DNA from: Clostridiaceae bacterium
GTDB taxonomy: Bacteria; Bacillota; Clostridia; Acetivibrionales; DTU013
Assembly (NCBI GenBank): GCA_012799845.1
Contig: JAAZKL010000226.1
Location: forward strand, 1 to 5,269
DNA length: 5,269 bases
Direction of reading: 5' to 3'
In this document: positions 1 to 5,269 of the stretch, piece after piece
Numbering within the stretch: position 1 is the stretch's first letter
How the letters are laid out: the number at the start of each line of letters is the position of its first letter
The notes under the pieces: generated by a model
Databases searched by the model: none
Told to the model about the DNA's origin: nothing
Seen by the model: the letters and a program-made list of their open reading frames with translations, nothing else
Position numbers and translations under genes: made by a program

Positions 1-1457
1 CCTGCTTCCCTGGCTTTTTCGATGTTCTGAGCGGAAAGCGCACATGCTTCTTCTGCGCTGGCAGTCACCTCTTCACTTACGGCAGATATCTCGTTTATGC
101 TTTCTATCATCCTGTTGTTTGCCTCGAGGATCTTGCTGACCTTATCATTGACCCTGTTGACGTTTTCCCTGACTTCGTTCATCTTCTGATTTATGCTGGT
201 GAATATCTCCATGGTCCTTGAAACAAGGGCGTTCTGCTCCTCATTCGCTTCCCTGAGCCTCAGCACGGCTTCAACAGAAGTGTCGGTCTGGGCATACAGA
301 TCGCTTACGATCCTGATGATCTCATCAGTGGATTCCTTGCTCTGTACAGCCAGCTTCCTTATTTCATCGGCGACAACGGCAAACCCCTTCCCTGCTTCTC
401 CTGCCCTGGCGCTTTCGATCGCGGCATTCAGGGACAGCAGGTTTGTCTGTTCTGATATGCTTGAAATAAGGTCTGTTATGGTACGTATCTCATCTGTCTT
501 CTGTTTCAGGTCAAGCATTATATTGTATGCGCTGTCGCTGTTCCGGCTGACATCATCGGATTTCCCGTTCAGGACTTCTATTATTTTCATGCCCTCGGAT
601 ACTGCTTCCGCCGTGTTGACCGATATCTGCTCCATTATTTCAGAATCCTTCGATGTGTCGCTGATAAGCGTGTGAATATCATGAGTGAGCCCGGACTGCA
701 CCTGTATATTGGATGCAGTGTCCGCCGCGCCCTTTTCGATTTCCTGTACCGCATTCGATACGGTGTTGGTGAATTCTTCCAGTTCTTTTACTATCCGGTG
801 CACTTCCTTCGAATTCCTGTCCAGGACCGCTGCTATTTTCAATACATCCCTGAGGATGCTTTCCTGGTTCTCCTGCTCTGTCATGATGTCTTTTATTTTC
901 TCATCACTGAACGTATTGGATATCTTCGTGGAAAAGATCAGCGAAAGGCCGAACATCACAACGCAGCCAAACTGTATCAGGTAATTCGTTGTCTCGAAGC
1001 TGCTGCCCTGTCCCACGAAAAACCAGAGATAGATGATCCGTGCCACATTCACCGCTGTAAACGCTATGCTGCTCACCGTTACCAGCTTCAGGTTATAGTA
1101 CAGGAAATAGCTGAGCACGATAGGAAACATATACGCAAACACCAGCGTCCTGTCAATCGTTGAGGTGAACATCAGGAAAATGTAAAGTACGAAATACCCG
1201 GACAGTGTTATGTATTTAAGTATATTCGACCGGTTGTCCCTCAAGTACAGGAATGTGGCAGCCGCCATCGGGATAATCATTATCGCCGCCATCAGCAGCA
1301 CATAGGATAGTTCCTTTCCGCCCTTCAGGTATTCGAGCGCATATCCCGCCAACAGGAAAATGTCGATCCCCCAGTTGAGGATCAATACAAATCTGTTGAC
1401 CCTTCTTGAAGCGGTCTTATAGTCAACTATTCTTCTGGAAGAAACCTTATACTCCAT
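1..1457 (-). CDS. Methyl-accepting chemotaxis protein, six-TM type, C-terminus cut by window edge
   Basis: This is a membrane chemoreceptor expected to control the CheA kinase through CheW in the polar arrays. About 485 residues are visible and no stop is reached, so only a short C-terminal tail is missing. My translation shows a basic N-terminus (1-21), then six hydrophobic segments near residues 22-43, 51-72, 79-99, 104-121, 124-147 and 157-178 with only short loops. There is no extracellular sensor domain and no obvious HAMP domain. A long helical arm (about 180-335) leads to the near-invariant hairpin tip (336-370), including EQTNLLSLNAA, ARAGEAGKGFAVVADE and RKLA. The returning arm carries ASAEEACA (466-473), a plausible methylation region. 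The ATG at 1457 is preceded by GGAGGG (complement of 1464-1469) at 6-nt spacing, which supports this start. It is divergent from ilvE and probably monocistronic at its 5' side. The ligand is unknown. Family assignment is very secure; topology is judged by eye. Confidence 0.95.
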   Translation of the reverse strand, partial: MEYKVSSRRIVDYKTASRRVNRFVLILNWGIDIFLLAGYALEYLKGGKELSYVLLMAAIMIIPMAAATFLYLRDNRSNILKYITLSGYFVLYIFLMFTSTIDRTLVFAYMFPIVLSYFLYYNLKLVTVSSIAFTAVNVARIIYLWFFVGQGSSFETTNYLIQFGCVVMFGLSLIFSTKISNTFSDEKIKDIMTEQENQESILRDVLKIAAVLDRNSKEVHRIVKELEEFTNTVSNAVQEIEKGAADTASNIQVQSGLTHDIHTLISDTSKDSEIMEQISVNTAEAVSEGMKIIEVLNGKSDDVSRNSDSAYNIMLDLKQKTDEIRTITDLISSISEQTNLLSLNAAIESARAGEAGKGFAVVADEIRKLAVQSKESTDEIIRIVSDLYAQTDTSVEAVLRLREANEEQNALVSRTMEIFTSINQKMNEVRENVNRVNDKVSKILEANNRMIESINEISAVSEEVTASAEEACALSAQNIEKAREA

Positions 1458-1496
1458 AACCGACCCTCCCCGGCAATAATCAGCAGCATTTATTTC

Positions 1497-1524
1497 ATTA
1501 TATACTATTTTGCGCTTACAATAA
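1497..1524 (-). promoter_or_regulatory. Probable sigma-A promoter of the chemoreceptor gene
   Basis: On the minus strand a perfect -10 hexamer TATAAT (complement of 1497-1502) lies about 40 bases upstream of the chemoreceptor ATG. The best -35 at usable spacing is weak: TTATTG (complement of 1519-1524, 16-bp spacer). Transcription would start near 1490, giving a leader of roughly 33 nt with the GGAGGG ribosome binding site. I do not see a flagellar sigma-D signature (TAAA plus GCCGATAA), which motility genes often carry. The perfect -10 is seen directly; promoter activity is inferred. Confidence 0.5.
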
Positions 1525-1529
1525 AAATT

Positions 1530-1544
1530 AATTTGCTCAAATTT
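1530..1544. promoter_or_regulatory. Possible CodY-like operator between divergent genes
   Basis: AATTTG-CT-CAAATT (1530-1543) is a perfect 6-2-6 dyad. The 15-mer at 1530-1544 matches the CodY consensus AATTTTCWGAAAATT with three mismatches. CodY is a GTP- and branched-chain-amino-acid-sensing repressor in many low-GC Gram-positives and commonly controls ilv genes, so a site upstream of ilvE would make sense. The region is AT-rich, however, and such a match can occur by chance. The site sits between the chemoreceptor promoter and the ilvE leader, so it could affect either gene. Confidence 0.3.
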
Positions 1545-1625
1545 AACAAGTTTTGCTGCAGGTATAGATTTTTCAAGCGAAAAGATGCATAATAGATAAA
1601 AATATTCTTTTGGCAAATAAGCTTT

Positions 1626-1631
1626 AGGAGG
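1626..1631 (+). promoter_or_regulatory. Ribosome binding site that fixes the GTG start of ilvE
   Basis: A perfect AGGAGG lies 10 nt before the GTG at 1642. The nearer GTG at 1635 is followed at once by TAA and cannot be the start. The first in-frame ATG is at residue 32, inside conserved sequence, so GTG at 1642 is the best initiation codon. Confidence 0.85.
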
Positions 1632-1641
1632 TTGGTGTAAG

Positions 1642-2712
1642 GTGACACAGAAAATAAACATCCAGAAAACGCAGAACCCCAAGCCAAAACCGGATGAGAA
1701 GAATCTTGGATTTGGCCGGTATTTTACGGATCATATGTTCATTATGGATTACAGCGTGGAAAAAGGCTGGTATGACCCGCGCATAGTCCCATACGGGCCA
1801 TTGTCTCTTGAACCGTCCACGATGGTTTTCCATTACGGCCAGGCGATATTTGAAGGTCTGAAGGCTTACAAATCAGCCGACGGCAGAATATTTCTCTTCA
1901 GGCCTGATATGAATATGAAAAGGATAAACATCTCAAACGACAGGATGTCGATACCGCCCATAGATGAGGGATTAGCGGTCGAAGCAACCAAAGCCCTCGT
2001 CAGCCTGGACAGGGACTGGATACCATCAGAACCCGGAACATCGCTTTATATCAGGCCGTTCATCATTTCCACCGATCCTTACCTCGGTGTCAGGCCTTCA
2101 TATACATATAAATTCATAATCATACTCTCCCCCAGCGGCGCATATTATCCCTCCGGCATAAACCCGGTAAAGATAATGGTCGAAAATGAATATGTCCGCG
2201 CGGTAAGAGGAGGCACCGGTTTTGCAAAGACACCCGGCAATTATGCCGCAAGCCTCAAGGCCCAGGAGATAGCCTATGAAAAAGGATATATACAGGTGCT
2301 GTGGCTGGATGGAGTCGAAAGGAAATATATTGAAGAAGTCGGATCGATGAACGTTTTCTTCAAGCTCGGCGATGAGATCGTGACTCCTTCGCTCGACGGC
2401 AGCATACTCCCGGGGATCACCAGGGATTCAAGCATACAGTTGCTCAGGAAATGGGGATACAAGGTCACTGAAAGAAAGCTCGACGTGCAGGAACTGTTCG
2501 ACGCACATGCGGCAGGGAAACTGGCAGAGGCTTTCGGCACAGGCACAGCTGCTGTCATCTCTCCCATAGGAGAACTCAACTGGGACGGAAAGGTCATTAC
2601 CATAAACAACGGAGAAATCGGAGAAGTCTCACGCAAACTTTATGATACGATAGCCGGAATACAGAACGGCATGGTAAAAGACGAATTCGGCTGGATAACA
2701 GTGGTCGAATAG
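1642..2712 (+). CDS. ilvE: Branched-chain amino acid aminotransferase (class IV PLP enzyme)
   Basis: This cytosolic enzyme transfers the amino group between glutamate and the keto acids of leucine, isoleucine and valine, the last biosynthetic and first catabolic step. The 356-residue length fits the longer (BCAT II, eukaryote and Bacillus-like) branch. Diagnostic segments are FHYGQAIFEGLKAY (63-76), FRPDMNMKR (86-94), the PLP-lysine region GFAKTPGNYAASLKAQE with K196 as the likely Schiff-base lysine, QVLWLDG (218-224), IEEVGSMNVFF (230-240) with the conserved Glu that contacts the PLP ring, LPGITRDS (256-263) and FGTGTAAVISPIG (298-310). I find no cysteine at all, so the redox CXXC centre of the mammalian enzymes is absent. 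It starts at GTG with a strong ribosome binding site and stands alone: the left neighbour is divergent and a strong terminator follows 12 nt after the stop. No other ilv or leu genes are in view. A CodY-like dyad upstream hints at amino-acid control. Substrate preference within the class cannot be proven from sequence. Confidence 0.95.
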   Translation: MTQKINIQKTQNPKPKPDEKNLGFGRYFTDHMFIMDYSVEKGWYDPRIVPYGPLSLEPSTMVFHYGQAIFEGLKAYKSADGRIFLFRPDMNMKRINISNDRMSIPPIDEGLAVEATKALVSLDRDWIPSEPGTSLYIRPFIISTDPYLGVRPSYTYKFIIILSPSGAYYPSGINPVKIMVENEYVRAVRGGTGFAKTPGNYAASLKAQEIAYEKGYIQVLWLDGVERKYIEEVGSMNVFFKLGDEIVTPSLDGSILPGITRDSSIQLLRKWGYKVTERKLDVQELFDAHAAGKLAEAFGTGTAAVISPIGELNWDGKVITINNGEIGEVSRKLYDTIAGIQNGMVKDEFGWITVVE

Positions 2713-2724
2713 ATTGGTTCCCAT

Positions 2725-2786
2725 GAATGGCAGTCATCTGCCGGCACTGTTCTTACAGTTACGGCAGATGACTGCCATTCTTTTTT
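2725..2786 (+). terminator. Very strong intrinsic terminator after ilvE
   Basis: A perfect 19-bp inverted repeat (2725-2743 with 2762-2780) is followed directly by six Ts (2781-2786). Inside the loop a second 5-bp stem pairs ACTGT (2746-2750) with ACAGT (2755-2759) around a TCTT tetraloop, after a 2x2 internal mismatch. The hairpin begins 12 nt after the ilvE stop. The opposite strand has no T-run after the stem, so it should act only on plus-strand transcripts, isolating ilvE from ylbJ. Confidence 0.9.
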
Positions 2787-2813
2787 CGCTCCGGCGGTTC
2801 ATATCCTGGCAGT

Positions 2814-2836
2814 TGCCTTCAGATAAGGCATATTTT
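2814..2836 (+). terminator. Weak secondary hairpin with U-rich tail, doubtful
   Basis: TGCCTT (2814-2819) pairs perfectly with AAGGCA (2825-2830) around a 5-nt loop, followed by TATTTT. It could be a backup terminator behind the main one, or part of the ylbJ leader. Six base pairs and an interrupted T-run make it marginal. Confidence 0.25.
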
Positions 2837-2884
2837 CTCAAACTCATAATAATTATTTCATAGTAGCACAAAAAAGGCAGTGCC

Positions 2885-4165
2885 ATGATGGCGTACACCT
2901 TCCTTATCATGATCTTCGCATCTATATTGCTGCTGATGACCCTGCAGCCATCCAGGACCTTATATATCCGGCTGCTGTCATTACCTGTGCTGTGTATCGC
3001 CTTCACGATCTGCCTTGTGCTTTTTTCAGATACGGCCGTTAAAGCTGCGGCAAAAGGCCTGAACCTCTGGGCTGCCGTTGTCGTGCCGTCGCTGTTTCCT
3101 TTTTTCATAGTTTCAGATCTGCTGCGAACATCCGGTTTCGCATACCTGGCAGGAGCGCTGCTGGAACCTGTCATGAGGCCTCTTTTCAATGTCCCGGGGT
3201 GCTCTTCCCTCGCTCTCGCCCTCGGCGTTGCGTCCGGATATCCCGTAGGCGCCAGGATTACCACGGATCTCAGGAAAAACAATGCCCTGACCGCAGCCGA
3301 AGCGGAACGGCTGCTTGCATTCACAAACAACTCCGGTCCTCTCTTCATAATCGGCGCCGTGGGTACAGGCATGCTGGGCTCATCAGCCATCGGCCTTTTC
3401 CTGTATATCTGCCACCTTCTGGCCTGCATCACTGTCGGGCTTGTTTTCAGGTTCTATAAGCGTACGGAAAAAAGCAGCTGTCATGCAAAAAAGCATATTT
3501 GGACAGACATGAAAAAAAAGCTGTCCATGCTCGCCAGAAAAAGACCCGATCCAGGCACACTGCTTGGCGACGCCGTCAGGAACTCCGTTTCATCGATCCT
3601 GGCCATAGGCGGTTTCATCGTTCTTTTTTCCGTTATTATCAGTTTCCTGGCTGAGACCGGCCTTATCAGGCTGACTGCGGCAGCAGTCATGCATTTGCTG
3701 CCCAAAGGAATTCAGCACAGGGATGCGGAAGGTGTAATATCAGGGATCATATGCGGAGCACTGGAAATAACCACCGGTGCCGAAACCATCAGCCGCTGCG
3801 CCGCGGTCCCGATCCATGTGAAGCTGTCCGCCCTCAGCCTTATTATCGGCTGGGCGGGGCTTTCCGTACATCTTCAGGTAAAGAGCATAATTTCCGAAAC
3901 AGGCATAAACATGAGACCGTACTTGCTGGGCAAACTCCTGCAGGGCGCGGCCGCCGCTATATACACCTGGGCGGGCCTGAAGCTTGTCCCGACAGGCAGC
4001 CTGGCCGTCCGGCCGGTCCAGAGCCTTCCGGCATTCAGCATGCAGAGCTTTTTTCAGACATTGGGGCAATCGGTGTGGATCCCTGCCGCAGTCATTATGA
4101 TATGGATCTGTATCGTTTCAGTGATTTGGCTTCAAAAAGATGTGAAAAAAAAGAGCTCTACTTGA
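2885..4165 (+). CDS. ylbJ: Sporulation integral membrane protein YlbJ
   Basis: This is a polytopic membrane protein of the YlbJ family, related to nucleoside-transporter 'gate' domain proteins such as SpmA and SpmB. In Bacillus subtilis ylbJ belongs to the mother-cell sigma-E regulon and is needed for normal heat-resistant spores; its biochemical role is unknown. The 426 residues fit the family (about 400). Hydrophobic segments lie near 2-19, 28-47, 59-80, 105-118, 150-190 (two), 233-258, 282-296, 311-335, 343-362 and 394-416, with a basic hydrophilic loop at 191-226. Conserved stretches include VVVPSLFPFF (65-74), SGYPVGARITT (118-127), FTNNSGPLFIIG (146-157), ICGALEITTGA (289-299) and GWAGLSVHLQ (322-331). 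The first possible start is the ATG pair at 2885/2888; an in-frame stop lies just upstream at 2864. The ribosome binding site is poor (AAAGG about 6-9 nt ahead), suggesting low expression. It overlaps the convergent minus-strand gene by 8 bp, and I see no terminator for its own strand. Confidence 0.9.
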   Translation: MMAYTFLIMIFASILLLMTLQPSRTLYIRLLSLPVLCIAFTICLVLFSDTAVKAAAKGLNLWAAVVVPSLFPFFIVSDLLRTSGFAYLAGALLEPVMRPLFNVPGCSSLALALGVASGYPVGARITTDLRKNNALTAAEAERLLAFTNNSGPLFIIGAVGTGMLGSSAIGLFLYICHLLACITVGLVFRFYKRTEKSSCHAKKHIWTDMKKKLSMLARKRPDPGTLLGDAVRNSVSSILAIGGFIVLFSVIISFLAETGLIRLTAAAVMHLLPKGIQHRDAEGVISGIICGALEITTGAETISRCAAVPIHVKLSALSLIIGWAGLSVHLQVKSIISETGINMRPYLLGKLLQGAAAAIYTWAGLKLVPTGSLAVRPVQSLPAFSMQSFFQTLGQSVWIPAAVIMIWICIVSVIWLQKDVKKKSST

Positions 4166-4171
4166 GCTCTT
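4145..4171 (-). terminator. Intrinsic terminator of the rsmD-coaD operon, inside the convergent gene overlap
   Basis: AAGAGCTC (4151-4158) and GAGCTCTT (4164-4171) form a perfect 8-bp stem with a 5-nt loop. Read on the minus strand the stem runs straight into a T-run (complement of the A-run 4145-4152). The minus-strand stop codon (complement of 4158-4160) and the ylbJ stop (4163-4165) both lie within the hairpin. On the plus strand the stem is followed by CCC, not Ts, so it should not terminate ylbJ. Confidence 0.75.
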
Positions 4172-4595
4172 CCCTGTTCGTTTTGATCACAGCCAGCGTA
4201 TCGCTTAAGATTTCTTCCACCTTGCTGAGTATATTGTCGGCATACTCCTTTGTACCCAGCCTGATCTCACGGGCATTCTTCTGCGCAGCGGCAACGATCT
4301 CATTGGCCTGTTCATATGCTTTTTTCGTTATCTCGTGCTCATCTACCATGGACGCGATCTTGCCTTCTGCATCCTTGAGCATGTTGTTCGCTTCTTTCTG
4401 GGCGTCCAAAAGGATCCTTTGACGTTCCTCCTTCACCCACTTTGCCTGCTTTATATCGTCAGGAAGTTTAAGTCTCAGTTCCTTTACGATTTCGAGTATC
4501 TCCTCCTTGTCAACGAGGCATTTACCAGTGAAAGGAACACTAACGGTCTTTTCGACCAAATCTTCTAATGTCTCCAGTATCGAGAGAATTTCCAT
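4158..4595 (-). CDS. Uncharacterised coiled-coil protein downstream of coaD
   Basis: The 145-residue protein is highly charged and almost entirely helical by eye. Residues 1-20 form a short amphipathic helix (MEILSILETLEDLVEK). A short segment at 21-30 (PFTGKCLVDK) precedes a helix ending at KLPDDIKQA (43-51). Then comes a long continuous predicted coiled coil (about 52-145) rich in Ala, Glu and Lys, with repeats of the type ILLDAQKEANNMLKDAE (61-77) and QANEIVAAAQKNAREI (96-111). It resembles F-ATPase subunit b stalks and DivIVA-like proteins in composition, and similar clostridial proteins are, from memory, often auto-labelled as ATPases. I see no Walker motif, transmembrane segment or signal peptide, so an enzymatic label is unsupported. 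The ATG at 4595 has an excellent AGGGGG site (complement of 4603-4608) at 7-nt spacing. It lies 19 nt after coaD and is the last gene of the operon. The function is unknown; a scaffold or septum/envelope role is speculation. Confidence 0.85.
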   Translation of the reverse strand: MEILSILETLEDLVEKTVSVPFTGKCLVDKEEILEIVKELRLKLPDDIKQAKWVKEERQRILLDAQKEANNMLKDAEGKIASMVDEHEITKKAYEQANEIVAAAQKNAREIRLGTKEYADNILSKVEEILSDTLAVIKTNREELK

Positions 4596-4614
4596 ACCTT
4601 TACCCCCTAATGAT

Positions 4615-5094
4615 CTATCTGCAGGTCAGCTTCATTATTATCCTGTCTTTAATGCCGTCAGGCACGAGCCCGTCTATGTTCCCGCCGTTTCTGGCTATTT
4701 CCTTCACGGCGCTTGAACTGAGGAAGGAATACTGCACGCTGGTCATCATAAACAGCGTCTCCAGGTCCGGTTCAAGCTTTTTGTTCAGGAGCGCCATCTG
4801 AAACTCGTACTCAAAATCCGACATGGCTCTAAGGCCCTTTATAACGGCCCGTGCACCGACCTTTTTCGCAAAATCGGCCAACAGTCCTGTGAAGCTTGTG
4901 ACCACAATATCTTCTCTTTCACCGATCGCCGCCCTTATGAGTTCGATCCGCTCCTCAACGGTAAATGCGGGCTTTTTGCTCTCGTTGTTGCCTACCGCAA
5001 CGATGAGCTTGTCGCAGATACACGCCGCCCGTTCGATAATATCCAGGTGCCCGTTGGTTACCGGGTCGAAACTGCCGGGGTATACCAGTATCAT
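4615..5094 (-). CDS. coaD: Phosphopantetheine adenylyltransferase
   Basis: This cytosolic enzyme catalyses the penultimate step of coenzyme A synthesis: 4'-phosphopantetheine plus ATP gives dephospho-CoA and pyrophosphate. The 159-residue length is standard for bacterial CoaD. The nucleotidyltransferase fold begins with YPGSFDPVTNGHLDII (5-20), carrying the (T/H)xGH signature T13-N-G-H16. KGLRAMSDFEYEFQMA (86-101) is the classic substrate-binding segment with K86, R89 and E97, and FLSSSAVKEIA (124-134) corresponds to the nucleotide-binding ISSxxVRE motif near the C-terminus. It is clearly intact. The ATG at 5094 has TAAGGA (complement of 5101-5106) at 6-nt spacing. That site overlaps the rsmD stop codon 9 nt upstream, so translation is probably coupled. 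The rsmD-coaD pairing is common in bacteria and supports the call. Confidence 0.97.
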   Translation of the reverse strand: MILVYPGSFDPVTNGHLDIIERAACICDKLIVAVGNNESKKPAFTVEERIELIRAAIGEREDIVVTSFTGLLADFAKKVGARAVIKGLRAMSDFEYEFQMALLNKKLEPDLETLFMMTSVQYSFLSSSAVKEIARNGGNIDGLVPDGIKDRIIMKLTCR

Positions 5095-5103
5095 AAATCG
5101 TCC

Positions 5104-5269
5104 TTACCGTCCTTCGTAAATAGTGATAATCGTATCACCGTATCCCCTGCAGTCGGTCACCCTGAACCTTCCGCAGGTTTCCGGCAATACATCCGCAGCA
5201 CCGTGTTCGGCGATTATAATTCCATCGTCCTTCATTATATCATTATTTGTCAATAGTTTTAATGCTTCC
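5104..5269 (-). CDS. rsmD: 16S rRNA (guanine-N2)-methyltransferase RsmD, C-terminal fragment
   Basis: Only the last 54 codons are in the window; the gene continues beyond the right edge. The translation starts EALKLLTNNDIMKDDGIIIAE and ends DCRGYGDTIITIYEGR before TAA (complement of 5104-5106). The G-I-I-I-A-E-H strand and the terminal Y-G-D-T-x-I-x-x-Y pattern fit the C-terminal end of the Rossmann-type RsmD methyltransferase, which methylates G966 (E. coli numbering) in the 30S subunit using S-adenosylmethionine. The catalytic NPPY motif would lie outside the window. The stop sits 9 nt before the coaD start. The identification leans partly on the conserved rsmD-coaD adjacency. Confidence 0.85.
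   Translation of the reverse strand, partial: EALKLLTNNDIMKDDGIIIAEHGAADVLPETCGRFRVTDCRGYGDTIITIYEGR

Noticed and set aside
193..1163. Plus-strand open frames opposite the chemoreceptor (193-675, 672-1163, 685-984)
   Set aside because: They lie antisense to a clear MCP signalling domain and membrane region; the translations show Ser/Phe-rich or Cys/His-rich antisense composition and no family resemblance.
1540..1610. A sigma-A promoter for ilvE using TATAGA (1563-1568) or CATAAT (1588-1593)
   Set aside because: Neither has an acceptable -35 at 16-18 bp. A promoter must exist here, but I cannot place it.
1458..1641. A T-box or amino-acid riboswitch in the ilvE leader
   Set aside because: The region is under 190 bp, shows no T-box signature sequence, no long stems and no terminator hairpin before ilvE.
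2828..2852. A sigma-E promoter for ylbJ (GCATATT and CATAATAA)
   Set aside because: The spacer is 10 bp where about 13-15 is needed, and no better pair is present; not strong enough to annotate.
2734..3432. A 232-codon open frame on the minus strand opposite ylbJ and the ilvE terminator
   Set aside because: It is antisense to a strongly conserved YlbJ coding region, runs across a terminator hairpin, has an unlikely Arg/Ser-rich composition and no recognisable domain. It is a shadow of the real gene.
3751..4422. A 223-codon plus-strand open frame spanning the end of ylbJ and the antisense of the coiled-coil gene
   Set aside because: It is out of frame with ylbJ, crosses two real genes on opposite strands, and changes character abruptly in the middle, as expected for a chance frame.

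Overview
The window looks like ordinary chromosomal DNA from a spore-forming, motile low-GC Gram-positive bacterium, most likely a member of the Clostridia. This rests on a YlbJ-type sporulation membrane protein close to rsmD and coaD (a neighbourhood I recall from Bacillus and Clostridia), strong AGGAGG-type ribosome binding sites, frequent ATA and AGG codons, and a six-helix chemoreceptor. Base composition appears intermediate, by eye. The genus cannot be fixed from this sequence.

Layout, left to right. (1) Positions 1-1457, minus strand: a chemoreceptor that runs off the left edge and lacks only its C-terminal tail. (2) Positions 1458-1641: a short AT-rich divergent promoter region with a perfect -10 for the chemoreceptor and a small dyad resembling a CodY box. 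(3) Positions 1642-2712, plus strand: branched-chain amino acid aminotransferase ilvE, starting at GTG and followed by an exceptionally long perfect terminator hairpin. (4) Positions 2885-4165, plus strand: ylbJ. (5) Positions 4158-5269, minus strand: a compact operon read leftward as rsmD (C-terminal end only), coaD and an uncharacterised coiled-coil protein. It ends at a terminator hairpin lying inside the 8-bp convergent overlap with ylbJ.

The genes do not form one pathway. IlvE makes or breaks down branched-chain amino acids. CoaD makes dephospho-CoA. RsmD methylates 16S rRNA. YlbJ acts during spore formation. The chemoreceptor feeds the chemotaxis kinase. The rsmD-coaD-coiled-coil set is a clear transcription unit, with gaps of 9 and 19 nt.

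No defence system, mobile element, CRISPR array, RNA gene or convincingly new system is visible. The most interesting items are modest: the uncharacterised coiled-coil protein tied to coaD, the very long perfect hairpin after ilvE, the terminator embedded in overlapping convergent genes, the possible CodY site and the HAMP-less six-helix receptor. No stretch longer than about 185 bases lacks a gene.
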